Source: Spartobacteria bacterium UBA6821 (GTDB lineage Bacteria > Verrucomicrobiota > Verrucomicrobiia > Chthoniobacterales > UBA6821). Taken from it: DNA of 14,936 nt. This document shows positions 1 to 7,075 of the stretch, in pieces. The translations under genes were made by a program, and so were the position numbers. The notes beneath the pieces are model-generated. The model did no database searches, had not been told where the DNA came from, and saw nothing but the letters and a program-made list of their open reading frames with translations. The stretch spans positions 2,968 through 17,903 of the forward strand of contig DKEN01000041.1 in the NCBI GenBank assembly GCA_002452515.1, written 5' to 3'. The stretch's first letter is position 1; every line of letters starts with the position of its first letter.

Positions 1-301
1 CCAGCACCTCCGTGGAAATTTCAAAACTATGGATTTCCACAGAGGAACTTGTCCGGCGAAAGGTTTCGATCGCCGTGATGGCATTGCCCGCCGGCCCAAG
101 ACCAATATCCCAGATCACAAAGGGAGCGACGTGTTTCCAGACCGTCACACGTTCCAGTAACTGTTGCTGTTGAACATGCAGTTCCAGGGCTTCCGTGCGC
201 GGATTCGTCCCGATATGCATGGTCTCTCCATGGGCGAGTGAACGGATACTGCGTCCCCCTCCCCTGAGTTCCACGAGTTCAAAGCCACACGGCATCTGCA
301 T
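1..301 (-). CDS. MnmC-like SAM-dependent methyltransferase, N-terminal part (runs off the window)
   Basis: About 100 N-terminal residues are visible, starting MQMPCGFELVELRGGGRSIR. Residues around 72-85 read VIWDIGLGPAGNAITAIE, a SAM-binding motif I of the class I methyltransferase fold, followed by VEIHSFEIS, which fits the strand ending in the acidic ribose-binding residue. The stretch HGETMHIGTNPRTEALELHV before it matches, from memory, the MnmC-like (DUF752/Methyltransf_30) family whose best-known member modifies tRNA wobble uridine. The fused oxidase domain of E. coli MnmC cannot be judged because the gene is cut at the window edge. The ATG at 301-299 is chosen because an in-frame TAA lies just upstream at 313-311. 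No Shine-Dalgarno sequence is visible. It lies on the same strand as fumC but is separated from it by 481 bases of repeats, so cotranscription is doubtful. The substrate is inferred from the family only. Confidence 0.7.
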   Translation of the reverse strand, partial: MQMPCGFELVELRGGGRSIRSLAHGETMHIGTNPRTEALELHVQQQQLLERVTVWKHVAPFVIWDIGLGPAGNAITAIETFRRTSSSVEIHSFEISTEVL

Positions 302-368
302 CGTGGAAGCTTAACATCCCGCGCAACCTCTTGGATACAAATTCACTGAACGGTGAAATCCAGTTAGC

Positions 369-464
369 AGGCGCAGGGATTTTGAGGAGATAGCAAGGCG
401 AGCAAACGCAGCCGCAGTTAATCCTACGGCAAGCGCAGGGTAAAGCCGCTTCCCGTCAATCCCC
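369..464. repeat. Dispersed repeat copy R1 (degenerate nested hairpin)
   Basis: Positions 369-450 align without gaps to 680-761, with 6 differences in 82 positions by eye (about 93% identity). Beyond that both copies continue to a TCAA(AA)TCCCC tail, which in this copy has lost two bases. The hairpin of the other copy is damaged here: the central stem GCCGCAG/CTACGGC has a C-A mismatch, the GCGC pair is partly lost, and the right-hand end no longer matches the left-hand GGGATTTTGAG. This looks like an older or decaying copy. Confidence 0.85.
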
Positions 465-679
465 TGAAGCTCCATTTCGAAAAAAACCAGAAGTTTGGAT
501 GCCGGGCAAGGCGCTCAAGGGAAGGCGTAGAAAAGGCGCATGGGAATGCGGCTTAGTCATTCGAGGTACCAACCGACAAGTCCCCAGATCTTTTGATCCA
601 GGATGCCTGATTGGGGACGATCGGCAGACAAAACCTACAGCCAGCGAAGACCAACGAAGCTCCCTGCCAGAATTTTTTA

Positions 680-777
680 AGGCGCAGGGATTTTGAGGAG
701 ATAGCAAGGCGACCAAGCGCAGCCGTAGTCAATCCTACGGCAAGCGCAGGGCAACGCCGCTAGAACTCAAAATCCCC
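680..777. repeat. Dispersed repeat copy R2 (intact nested hairpin with 11-bp terminal inverted repeats)
   Basis: The element is bounded by perfect 11-base inverted repeats, GGGATTTTGAG at 687-697 and its complement at 766-776. Further complementary pairs nest inside in order: TAGC 702-705 with GCTA 759-762, GGCG 708-711 with CGCC 755-758, GCGC 717-720 with GCGC 744-747, and GCCGTAG 722-728 with CTACGGC 735-741 around a 6-base loop. About 30 base pairs fold one ~90-base stem with internal loops. Its right end lies 6 bases from the fumC stop codon, so the fumC message would run straight into it. It may be a REP- or MITE-like element, a transcription terminator, an RNA 3'-end stabiliser, or more than one of these. 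No encoded protein is seen. Confidence 0.85.
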
Positions 778-782
778 AGCCT

Positions 783-2198
783 TTAGGGATGGGTCATTTC
801 GCGGGCGATAACCCACTGATCAAACTGCTCACCGGTCAGCAAGCCAAGAGCGATGGCAGCCTCCTTGAGGCTGGAATGCTCTTTGTGGGCTTTCTTGGCG
901 ATCTTGGCCGCGTTGTCGTAACCGATGTGGGGATTGAGCGCCGTGACCAGCATCAGCGAATTCTTCACATAGTCGTCGATTTTCTCGCGGTTGACCTCGA
1001 TGCCGACAACGCAGTGCTCGGTGAAGGAGTGGGCGGAATCGGAGAGCAGGCGGACGGAGTGGAGGAAATTATGAATGATGACCGGTTTAAAGACATTCAG
1101 TTCAAAATTTCCCTGAGATGCTGCAATGCCGATGGCCGTGTCATTCCCCATCACCTGTACCGCGACCATGGTGACGGCTTCGCATTGGGTGGGATTGACC
1201 TTGCCTGGCATGATAGAGGAGCCGGGCTCATTCTCAGGCAAAGAGAGTTCACCAAGGCCGCAGCGCGGGCCTGATCCAAGCCAGCGAAGATCATTGGCGA
1301 TCTTCATCAGGGATGTTGCAAGCGATTTCAGTGCTCCGCTGGCAAAGACGAATTCCCCATGGGAGGAGAGTGCAGCGAACTTGTTCGGAGCTGAAACAAA
1401 GGGAATACCTGTCAGTTTGGCGATATGGGCCGCAGCGGTTTCTCCGAATTTCGGATGGGCGTTAAGACCAGTTCCAACTGCTGTCCCACCGATCGCCAAG
1501 GACTGGAGTCCCGGCAGGCTCTCTGTGATTCGGATGAGGTCTGCATCGAGCATCGCCACATAACCGGAGAACTCCTGCCCAAGGGTCAGAGGAGTTGCAT
1601 CTTGTAGATGCGTGCGGCCGATCTTGACGATGTCGGCGTATTCACGAGCCTTGAGATCGAGCGCCTTACGCAGTTCCTTTACCGCCGGAAGCAAGTGCTC
1701 CCTCACCACCGTGACCGCTGCAATGTTCATCGCAGTCGGGAAAGTGTCATTGGAGGACTGCGACATATTCACATCATCGTTCGGATGGATCGGCTTTTTG
1801 GAACCGAGGACTCCCCCGGCCAGTTCGATGGCACGGTTAGATATCACCTCGTTTGCATTCATGTTGCTCTGGGTGCCGCTGCCGGTCTGCCAGATGCGAA
1901 GTGGAAAATGATCATTCAGTTTCCCCGAGATCACTTCATCGGCAGCACGGGAAATCAGCTTGGCTTTTTCCTCAGAGAGTTTGCCCAAATCACGGTTGGC
2001 CAGCGCACAGGCTTTTTTGAGCTGCCCCAGGGCCTTGATGAGCTCAGGCGGCTTGGTATCGTTCCCAATGTCAAAGTGGATGAGGGAACGGGCCGTCTGT
2101 GCTCCATAATAACGGTCATGGGGAACCGGGATGGCCCCCATGCTGTCGGTTTCAGAACGATGGGTGGCAGGATCCGCAGGGGGAATGTCGTGACTCAT
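783..2198 (-). CDS. fumC: Fumarate hydratase, class II
   Basis: A 471-residue class II (iron-independent) fumarase, which reversibly hydrates fumarate to L-malate in the TCA cycle. The superfamily signature [10 protein letters not shown] is at residues 326-335, with Ser328 as the expected catalytic serine on the mobile loop. [16 protein letters not shown] (about 194-209) supplies His197, equivalent to the active-site histidine of E. coli Fum[16 protein letters not shown] (109-123) and [17 protein letters not shown] (142-158) are the other substrate-site segments. Length is close to the usual ~460-470; the N-terminus has about 15 extra polar residues. The start is set by TAATG: the last A of the mdh stop codon is the first base of this ATG, pointing to translational coupling. 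Aspartase and argininosuccinate lyase relatives fit the motifs less well. Confidence 0.96.
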   Translation of the reverse strand: MSHDIPPADPATHRSETDSMGAIPVPHDRYYGAQTARSLIHFDIGNDTKPPELIKALGQLKKACALANRDLGKLSEEKAKLISRAADEVISGKLNDHFPLRIWQTGSGTQSNMNANEVISNRAIELAGGVLGSKKPIHPNDDVNMSQSSNDTFPTAMNIAAVTVVREHLLPAVKELRKALDLKAREYADIVKIGRTHLQDATPLTLGQEFSGYVAMLDADLIRITESLPGLQSLAIGGTAVGTGLNAHPKFGETAAAHIAKLTGIPFVSAPNKFAALSSHGEFVFASGALKSLATSLMKIANDLRWLGSGPRCGLGELSLPENEPGSSIMPGKVNPTQCEAVTMVAVQVMGNDTAIGIAASQGNFELNVFKPVIIHNFLHSVRLLSDSAHSFTEHCVVGIEVNREKIDDYVKNSLMLVTALNPHIGYDNAAKIAKKAHKEHSSLKEAAIALGLLTGEQFDQWVIAREMTHP

Positions 2199-3187
2199 TA
2201 TTCGGGTAGCAGATCTGCAACCATTGCTTTTTCTTCCAGAAGTTCGGTGACACTCTGCTGGAACTTGACCTTACCGAAATCACCAAGATCGACACTTTGG
2301 ACGATACTCGCACTGCCATCGCCTTTCGAACGGGTCGGGAAGGAACAGATCAGCCCCTTCTCGACACCATAGGAACCATCGGAGGCCAAGGCAACGCTGT
2401 GCCAGTCTTCGGCTGGCGTCACGGCTCGGAGCGTCTGGACAGTCTCGATCGCCGCATGGGCGGCTGATTTCGCCGAGGAGAGTCCACGGGCTGCGATGAT
2501 CGCGGCTCCGCGCTGCTGAACACTCTTGATGAAATCCCCCTCAAGCCAGGCGCGCTCGGGGATGAACTTACTGACCGGTTCACCTTTGATTAAGGCATTT
2601 TCAAAATCAGGATACAGAGTGCTGGAGTGATTGCCCCAGATGGCAAGGTTGGTGACATCACGGTTATGTACACCGGCTTTCTCAGCAAGGGCGCTCTTGG
2701 CCCGGTTCTCATCAAGACGGGTCATGGCAAACCAGCGATCCGAGGGGATCGATTGAGCGTTGCTCATGGCAATCAGGCAGTTCGTATTGCAGGGATTACC
2801 AACCACAAGCACACGGACGTCATCAGCGGCATTGCGCTCGATGGCCTGCCCTTGTCCAACAAAAATCTGACCATTGATTCCAAGGAGATCTTTACGCTCC
2901 ATGCCCGCTTTGCGAGGAACACTTCCGACAAGCAGCGCCCAGTTGGTCCCATCAAAACCTACATCAAGATCAGAGGTTGCCTCGATGGAGTCCAATAGAG
3001 GGAAAGCGCAGTCGTTCAGTTCCATGACAACTCCCTGGAGAGCTTTCATGCCAGGTTCGATCTCAATGAGCCGAAGCGCTATCGGCTGATCTGCTCCAAA
3101 AACCTGTCCTGATGCAATACGGGGGAGGAGGGAATATCCAATCTGTCCTGCCGCTCCGGTGATGGAAACAACGAGTGCTTTTTTCAT
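2198..3187 (-). CDS. mdh: Malate dehydrogenase (NAD-dependent, type 2)
   Basis: A 329-residue soluble malate dehydrogenase that oxidises malate to oxaloacetate with NAD. The dinucleotide-binding loop is [12 protein letters not shown] at residues 10-21, followed by an acidic residue at the end of the second strand (IEIEP, 41-45). The active-site loop [10 protein letters not shown] (91-100) carries the substrate arginines Arg92 and Arg98. NPCNTNC is at 131-137, [11 protein letters not shown] (156-166) matches the MDH signature with Asp159 and Arg162, and [11 protein letters not shown] has catalytic His187. The long loops and this motif set fit the type 2 (cytosolic/Thermus-like) group rather than the LDH-like group. 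It overlaps fumC by one base, so the two enzymes of consecutive steps are probably made from one message. The ATG lies only 48 bases from a strong hairpin on its upstream side, so it needs its own promoter in that AT-rich gap or readthrough from HU. Confidence 0.96.
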   Translation of the reverse strand: MKKALVVSITGAAGQIGYSLLPRIASGQVFGADQPIALRLIEIEPGMKALQGVVMELNDCAFPLLDSIEATSDLDVGFDGTNWALLVGSVPRKAGMERKDLLGINGQIFVGQGQAIERNAADDVRVLVVGNPCNTNCLIAMSNAQSIPSDRWFAMTRLDENRAKSALAEKAGVHNRDVTNLAIWGNHSSTLYPDFENALIKGEPVSKFIPERAWLEGDFIKSVQQRGAAIIAARGLSSAKSAAHAAIETVQTLRAVTPAEDWHSVALASDGSYGVEKGLICSFPTRSKGDGSASIVQSVDLGDFGKVKFQQSVTELLEEKAMVADLLPE

Positions 3188-3235
3188 AAGGGCACCAGCC
3201 TACTCGAAATAAATAAAGAAATAAAGGTATGAAAT

Positions 3236-3275
3236 GAGAAAACCCGTTTTGCCAATTGGCAAAACGGGTTTTCTC
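3236..3275 (-). terminator. 40-bp perfect palindrome, probable intrinsic terminator of the HU gene
   Basis: The sequence is a perfect 40-base palindrome: GAGAAAACCCGTTTTGCC, centre AATT, then the exact complement. It begins 27 bases after the HU stop codon in the direction of HU transcription. On the minus strand the 3' arm ends in GGGTTTTCTC and runs into a T-rich stretch, which fits a Rho-independent terminator. The mdh start lies 48 bases further on. Because it is symmetric it could also act on + strand transcripts, or bind a protein. Confidence 0.8.
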
Positions 3276-3301
3276 GGGTGGGGGGAAACCCTAGAAAGAG
3301 A

Positions 3302-3580
3302 TTAGAGAATCTCCTTGAAAGCCTTTCCTGGTGTGAAGCGCACGCTCTTGGAAGCCTTGATCTTGATCTTCTCGCCGGTCTTTGGGTTGATGCCGGTGCG
3401 GGCCTTGCGGTTGACCACCTTAAACGTTCCAAAACCAATCAACTGGAGCGACTTGCTCTTTTTGACATTGGATTTCACGCCGTCGATGACTGCTGCAACG
3501 ACTTTTTCGGCATATGCCTTGCTGGTATCTTTGCCGAGGGTTTTCTGGACGGCTTCAACGAGTTGGAGTTTGCTGCTCAT
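3302..3580 (-). CDS. HU family DNA-binding protein
   Basis: A 92-residue member of the HU/IHF family, small basic dimers that bend and package DNA in the nucleoid. The N-terminal helical dimerisation part is residues 1-45 (lysine-rich, with VVAAVIDGVKSNVKKSKS). It is followed by GFGTFKVV (49-56), the DNA-binding arm with RTGINPKTG (61-69, containing the proline that intercalates into DNA), and TPGKAFKE (83-90) at the C-terminus. Length is typical (90-100). It is divergent from the carbonic anhydrase gene across 120 bases. The start has no Shine-Dalgarno sequence; the leader just before the ATG is A/T-rich. HU and IHF subunits cannot be separated from the sequence alone; a single HU-like homodimer is most likely. 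Confidence 0.95.
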   Translation of the reverse strand: MSSKLQLVEAVQKTLGKDTSKAYAEKVVAAVIDGVKSNVKKSKSLQLIGFGTFKVVNRKARTGINPKTGEKIKIKASKSVRFTPGKAFKEIL

Positions 3581-3634
3581 GGTTTTAATTTTGGGTTCTT
3601 AAGGGTTATGTGTTTGTGCCTTGTGACAGCCGTG

Positions 3635-3664
3635 ATCCAAAGAAAAACTCAGCCTACCTGTCAA
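3635..3664 (-). promoter_or_regulatory. Possible sigma70-type promoter of the HU gene
   Basis: On the minus strand a perfect TTGACA (complement of 3664-3659) is followed after 17-18 bases by TTTGGA/TTGGAT, a poor -10 match. It lies 55-84 bases upstream of the HU ATG, a sensible distance. The -35 match is good and the -10 is weak, so this is tentative. Confidence 0.25.
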
Positions 3665-3700
3665 CTCCCATTCTCGAATTCTTTTCAAAAAAATAATGCC

Positions 3701-4297
3701 ATGAACAACGACCCCTCCGATCTCAAACATCCGGATCATCTTGATTACTTCGCGAAAATCGTGAACGAGCACCTTTCGCGCACACCCTCCGTGCCGGAAG
3801 ATGCGTTCGTCGCTCCGGGCGCATTTCTCTTCGGAGATGTCAGCATCGGCACCCGTGCCAGCGTCTGGCCATACGCCTCACTCCGCGGGGATATCGCCCC
3901 TATCAGCATCGGGGAGGAGAGCAACGTGCAGGACAATGCCGTTATTCACGTCGGCACCAACCTTGGTGTCAAAGTTGGACGACGCGTCACAATAGGACAC
4001 AGCGCAATCGTTCATGCATGCACCATCGGCGACGAGTCGCTGATCGGGATGGGGGCGATCATCCTAGACGGGACAGTGATCGGGGAACGCTGCCTGATCG
4101 GTGCGCATGCCACGGTGTTGATGAACAGCGTCATCCCTCCGGGGTCCATGGTCGTCGGTTCTCCGGGCCGGATCATCCGTACCCTCTCAGAGGAAGAGCA
4201 GTCAGGTCTCGGCATGTGGGCGGATCATTATCTCGTCCTTGCCGAAGCCTACAAAAAAAGAGGATTCATCCATCCCAATTTCAACGGGGTCTATTAA
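3701..4297 (+). CDS. Gamma-class carbonic anhydrase family protein (left-handed beta-helix)
   Basis: A 198-residue protein of the gamma carbonic anhydrase/YrdA/PaaY-like group. From about residue 33 to 155 it is built of hexapeptide repeats typical of a left-handed beta-helix (FVAPGAFLFGDVSIGTRASV, then VTIGHSAIVHACTIGDESLI). Three histidines fall at the expected metal-ligand places: His83 (NAVIHVG), His100 (TIGH) and His105 (IVHA). LRGD (61-64) and Gln78 match further conserved active-site positions. The family acts as a homotrimer with metal between subunits, but many members have weak or untested carbonic anhydrase activity. Residues 1-32 are a short extension before the helix. The ATG at 3701 is preferred; the frame stays open upstream to 3278, but that part is antisense to HU. 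It precedes the DUF151 gene by 39 bases and may be cotranscribed with it. Confidence 0.9.
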   Translation: MNNDPSDLKHPDHLDYFAKIVNEHLSRTPSVPEDAFVAPGAFLFGDVSIGTRASVWPYASLRGDIAPISIGEESNVQDNAVIHVGTNLGVKVGRRVTIGHSAIVHACTIGDESLIGMGAIILDGTVIGERCLIGAHATVLMNSVIPPGSMVVGSPGRIIRTLSEEEQSGLGMWADHYLVLAEAYKKRGFIHPNFNGVY

Positions 4298-4336
4298 CAA
4301 GATGCCCTTTTGCAGGAACTGCTGCATACTCAAACG

Positions 4337-4813
4337 ATGAGCACCAAGGATGTCCTACCCGTCTCCATCAGAGCCGTCGTTCCAACAACCAATGGCTGCG
4401 CTCTTTTTCTCGGAAACACGGAAAAGGTTTTTGTCATCTACATGGATCCACTCGTCGGTAATGCGATTCAACGACTCACTCAGGGTGAAAAACACGAGCG
4501 CCCTCTCACCCATGATCTCATGGGCATGCTGCTCACAGGATTAGGAGCCAAGGTGGACCGCGTGGTCATCAACGACATCAAGGGATCCACCTACTACGGA
4601 CGTATGATCGTGAGCGTGGAGAACGAACTCCAGCAGCGCAAGGTGCTCGAACTGGATGCCCGTCCCAGCGACTGCCTGGCCATGGCCTCACAACAGAATG
4701 CTCCGATCTACGTCACCCGCGACGTCTGGAATGAGGTTGAGGACATGTCTGAAGTCCTCAAAGGTATGGAAAGCCAAGGGAAGCAATCTTCAGAAGACAA
4801 ACCTGAAAGCTGA
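4337..4813 (+). CDS. Bifunctional nuclease family protein (DUF151)
   Basis: A 158-residue protein of the bifunctional nuclease (BFN/DUF151) family, first described in plants as an RNase/DNase involved in stress responses; the bacterial role is poorly defined. Hallmarks seen are HERPLTHDLM (53-62), the strand NDIKGSTYYGRMIV (79-92) and LDARPSDCLAMA (106-117). The C-terminal ~20 residues are polar and lysine/glutamate-rich. The ATG at 4337 is chosen because the domain starts a few residues later (VSIRAVVP). A TTG at 4310 in the same frame would add nine residues. No Shine-Dalgarno sequence is placed for either start. It sits downstream of the carbonic anhydrase gene and is convergent with dcd, with a structured repeat between them. 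Nuclease activity is inferred from the family. Confidence 0.88.
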   Translation: MSTKDVLPVSIRAVVPTTNGCALFLGNTEKVFVIYMDPLVGNAIQRLTQGEKHERPLTHDLMGMLLTGLGAKVDRVVINDIKGSTYYGRMIVSVENELQQRKVLELDARPSDCLAMASQQNAPIYVTRDVWNEVEDMSEVLKGMESQGKQSSEDKPES

Positions 4814-4837
4814 ACCAAGCCGGTGGGAAGCGGGGCG

Positions 4838-4950
4838 GTAGACTACGATGAAATCGTAGCCCGAAGGGCGGCACCGCTTGCCGGGAATACGTAGGCGTGG
4901 GAACGCCTCGGATAGACTGTGCAAAAGCACAGCCCAAAGAGCGAGCTGAG
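4838..4950. repeat. Structured repeat element: two related hairpin modules around a GGGA-capped stem
   Basis: Two ~36-base modules align: 4838-4873 (GGTAGA, stem, AGCCCGAAGGGCGGC in outline) and 4911-4946 (GATAGA, stem, AGCCCAAAGAGCGAGC). In the first the stem is CTACGAT (4843-4849) / ATCGTAG (4853-4859). In the second it is CTGTGC (4917-4922) / GCACAG (4927-4932). The stem sequence differs but stays complementary, while the flanks are conserved. Between the modules, AGGCGT-GGGA-ACGCCT (4892-4907) forms a third hairpin. The element lies between the stop codons of the converging DUF151 and dcd genes. The remaining bases to 5067 show no gene and only weak dyad symmetry. It may be an intergenic repeat, a bidirectional terminator or RNA-stability element, or a structured RNA. 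Confidence 0.7.
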
Positions 4951-5067
4951 AAGGAACGAACGAGTCAAACAAGTGCCGTCAAATCTGAAGGCTGAGGATG
5001 CGTTCAGGGAGAATAAGGAACAACCTGGCTTCGCCGAACTCTGTTCTCTGACTTCTGCGCTTTCCTC

Positions 5068-5634
5068 TTAAATCCTCGGCACCGTGATGCCGCGCTGTTT
5101 CATGTATTTTCCGCCGCGATCAGCATAGCTTATCTCGCAGGGTTCCTCGGCACCGAAGAAGACAACCTGAGCCAGCCCTTCGTTCGCATAGATCTTCGCG
5201 GGAAGCGGGGTAGTGTTGGAAATTTCCAGGGTAACATGTCCCTCCCACTCCGGCTCGAAGGGGGTCACATTCACAATGATACCGCAGCGGGCATAGGTCG
5301 ATTTTCCGACACAAATGGTCAGCACATCACGGGGAATCCGGAAGTATTCCACACTGCGTGCAAGGGCGAAGGAGTTGGGCGGAACAACACAGACGTCCGT
5401 CTTGATATCCACGAAAGATTTTTCGTCGAAGTCCTTCGGATCCACCATGGCGCTGTAGACATTGGTGAAGACCTTGAACTCGTCGGCAACCCGCAGATCA
5501 TAGCCGTAACTGGACAGACCGTAACTGATCAGACTCTCTCCTTCATCAGTTCGCACCTGCTTTTCCACGAAGGGCTCTATCATCCCGTGTTCCAACGACA
5601 TTTTACGAATCCAATGATCAGCGCGTACAGACAT
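5068..5634 (-). CDS. dcd: dCTP deaminase
   Basis: A 188-residue dCTP deaminase, which converts dCTP to dUTP and so feeds dTTP synthesis; the fold is the trimeric dUTPase-like beta barrel. Conserved blocks are [20 protein letters not shown] (37-56), [20 protein letters not shown] (85-104), [20 protein letters not shown] (110-129, with Ser112 and Arg116) and [20 protein letters not shown] (132-151, with Glu137 as the expected catalytic base). The C-terminal phosphate-binding part is [13 protein letters not shown] (170-182). Length matches the monofunctional enzymes (about 188-195). The start at 5634 ([12 protein letters not shown]) matches the family N-terminus; an upstream in-frame extension to 5718 looks non-family. 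It diverges from the SpmAB gene across 100 bases. Confidence 0.96.
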   Translation of the reverse strand: MSVRADHWIRKMSLEHGMIEPFVEKQVRTDEGESLISYGLSSYGYDLRVADEFKVFTNVYSAMVDPKDFDEKSFVDIKTDVCVVPPNSFALARSVEYFRIPRDVLTICVGKSTYARCGIIVNVTPFEPEWEGHVTLEISNTTPLPAKIYANEGLAQVVFFGAEEPCEISYADRGGKYMKQRGITVPRI

Positions 5635-5671
5635 GCGGGATAAAATAGCGAATCGTGATTCCCGCGCCACG

Positions 5672-5700
5672 GTAAAATGATGCCCGGCGTTCAATTTTAC
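5672..5700. promoter_or_regulatory. Inverted repeat in the dcd-spmAB divergent intergenic region
   Basis: GTAAAATGA (5672-5680) and TCAATTTTAC (5691-5700) are complementary apart from one bulged A, with a 10-base spacer. A smaller dyad GAATC-GT-GATTC lies at 5650-5661. Both sit between the divergent starts at 5634 and 5735, where an operator would be expected, but they could equally be a leader hairpin. No clear -35/-10 pair was recognised for either gene. Confidence 0.35.
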
Positions 5701-5734
5701 TCGCCCCTCCCCCAGCATCGTTTAGAAAAACCGT

Positions 5735-7027
5735 GTGCTGAATTACTTATGGCTCGGTCTGATCCTCTGCGGAGTGACCTTGGGAGTGCTCACCGGACAT
5801 ACCGAGGCGGTGACCACGGCCACCTTTGACGCTTGTAAGTCCTCACTCATGAGCATCGCCCTGCCACTGGGTGCCGTCATGGCGCTCTGGCTCGGCATCA
5901 TGCGGTTGGCTGAGAAATCCGGCGCTGTGGAACGGCTTGCTTCCGTCCTACGCCCCCTGCTCGTTCGTCTCTTCCCCGAGGTACCCGCCGATCATCCCGC
6001 CATGGGAGCGATGGTGATGAACATCGCCGCCAACATGCTCGGTCTCGGCAATGCCGCCACTCCGCTCGGACTGCGTGCCATGCAGAATCTTGAATCGCTC
6101 AATCCCCGTCCCGGCACTGCCTCCAACGCGATGTGCACCTTCCTTGCCATCAACACGAGCTCGGTCCAACTCATCCCTTCCACCGCAGTCGGCATCCTCG
6201 CTGCGGCGGGAGCGATCCACCCAACAGCCATCATCGGCACCGCCTTTGTCGCCACCACCTGCTCCTTTTTGACCGGCATCACTTCGGTCAAGCTGCTTCA
6301 GCGCCTTCCGATGTTTGCCCTTCCTCCGATTGATCCCTTGAAGCAGAAAACAGCCCAACCGCTCGAAAATGCGCCAGTCCCTTCCGCTTTCGCTCCGCTG
6401 CCAGCTTGGAAAATAACTCTCCTCTCTGCCTATGTGCTCCTTTTTCTCTGGGAGATTCTCCATCTCACGTTCCTCTCTCATGACTCCTCCCTGCTCATCT
6501 CACTGATCCAGTCCGTTTCCCTGGTGGCCATTCCATTTTTGGTCGGCTTCTTCCCTCTTTATGCAGCCCTGCGGGGTGTGGCTGTTTACGATGAGTTCAT
6601 CGAGGGAGCCAAGGAAGGAATCCAGGTCGCCCTCCGCATCTTCCCCTACCTTGTTGCGATTCTGGTCGCTGTCGGGATCTTCCGAGCTGCTGGGGGCATC
6701 GACCTCCTGACCCGCGCCCTCTCTCCGGTTCTCGACCTGATCGGACTCCCTGCTCAAGTCCTTCCTCTTGTGCTGGTGCGACCGATGAGCGGAAGCGCCG
6801 CCACGGGACTTTTTGCAGAAATCGTGAAGAGTTGCGGCCCCGACAGCTATGCCTCCCAGCTTGCCGGAACCATCCTCGGCGGTACCGAGACCACCCTCTA
6901 TGTGCTGGCTGTTTATTTCGGTTCCGTGGCGATTCGTCGCGGCCGTCATGCCCTCGCTGCCGGACTTCTTGCCGATGCAGCCGGAGTCGCCGCCTCTCTG
7001 GTGATTTGCAGGCTGGTTTTTAAATAA
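5735..7027 (+). CDS. SpmA-SpmB fusion, nucleoside-recognition-domain membrane protein
   Basis: A 430-residue multi-pass membrane protein that joins two 'nucleoside recognition' (gate) domains. Residues 1-190 resemble spore maturation protein A, with the motif NMLGLGNAATPLG (100-112) followed by FLAINTSSVQLIPST (137-151). A hydrophilic proline-containing linker spans about 195-222. Residues 225-430 resemble spore maturation protein B, with YDEFIEGAKEGIQVA (285-299), RPMSGSAATG (349-358) and GGTETT (382-387). Most other segments are hydrophobic helices. In Bacillus SpmA and SpmB act in spore-core dehydration, but fused versions are common in bacteria that do not sporulate, where the role, probably transport, is not established. 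Start is GTG at 5735, 100 bases from the divergent dcd start. It leads a closely spaced run of six genes. Confidence 0.85.
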   Translation: MLNYLWLGLILCGVTLGVLTGHTEAVTTATFDACKSSLMSIALPLGAVMALWLGIMRLAEKSGAVERLASVLRPLLVRLFPEVPADHPAMGAMVMNIAANMLGLGNAATPLGLRAMQNLESLNPRPGTASNAMCTFLAINTSSVQLIPSTAVGILAAAGAIHPTAIIGTAFVATTCSFLTGITSVKLLQRLPMFALPPIDPLKQKTAQPLENAPVPSAFAPLPAWKITLLSAYVLLFLWEILHLTFLSHDSSLLISLIQSVSLVAIPFLVGFFPLYAALRGVAVYDEFIEGAKEGIQVALRIFPYLVAILVAVGIFRAAGGIDLLTRALSPVLDLIGLPAQVLPLVLVRPMSGSAATGLFAEIVKSCGPDSYASQLAGTILGGTETTLYVLAVYFGSVAIRRGRHALAAGLLADAAGVAASLVICRLVFK

Positions 7028-7075
7028 ATGGCCGGTTAGGAAAGAACACAGAACGAACCAACACCTCAAATCATC

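Larger units (their letters stand above)
302..782. other. 481-base gene-free region made of repeats and hairpins
   Basis: No convincing gene is seen on either strand; the short open frames here have no recognisable protein character. The region holds two copies of a ~95 bp repeat (369-464 and 680-777, listed separately). Between them, an inverted repeat GTCCCCA (580-586) / TGGGGAC (612-618) encloses 25 bases, and a small hairpin CGCAT-GGGA-ATGCG lies at 537-550. Next to the methyltransferase start, a nested hairpin TGGAT (332-336) / ATCCA (358-362) with TTCAC (342-346) / GTGAA (353-357) could sit in its 5' leader. No clear promoter was recognised. Confidence 0.7.

Noticed and set aside
499..696. 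Short open frame between the two R repeats
   Set aside because: It spans hairpin repeats, has no start signal and no protein-like pattern.
680..777. The hairpin repeat as an integron attC site
   Set aside because: attC sites need RYYYAAC/GTTRRRY core boxes; the ends here are GGGATTTTGAG and complement, with no such cores and no integrase in view.
3278..3700. In-frame upstream extension of the carbonic anhydrase gene
   Set aside because: The extra part is antisense to the HU gene and its intergenic region; the family domain begins after the ATG at 3701.
5635..5718. Twenty-eight-residue N-terminal extension of dcd
   Set aside because: The family starts at M-S-(V/I)-(R/K)-x-D-x-W-I-R, which is at 5634; the extension covers the divergent regulatory region.
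7028..7075. Fluoride riboswitch before crcB
   Set aside because: The 48-base gap is too short and lacks the conserved GGN-GAUGG and CUGAUGACUCCUA-like segments as I recall them.
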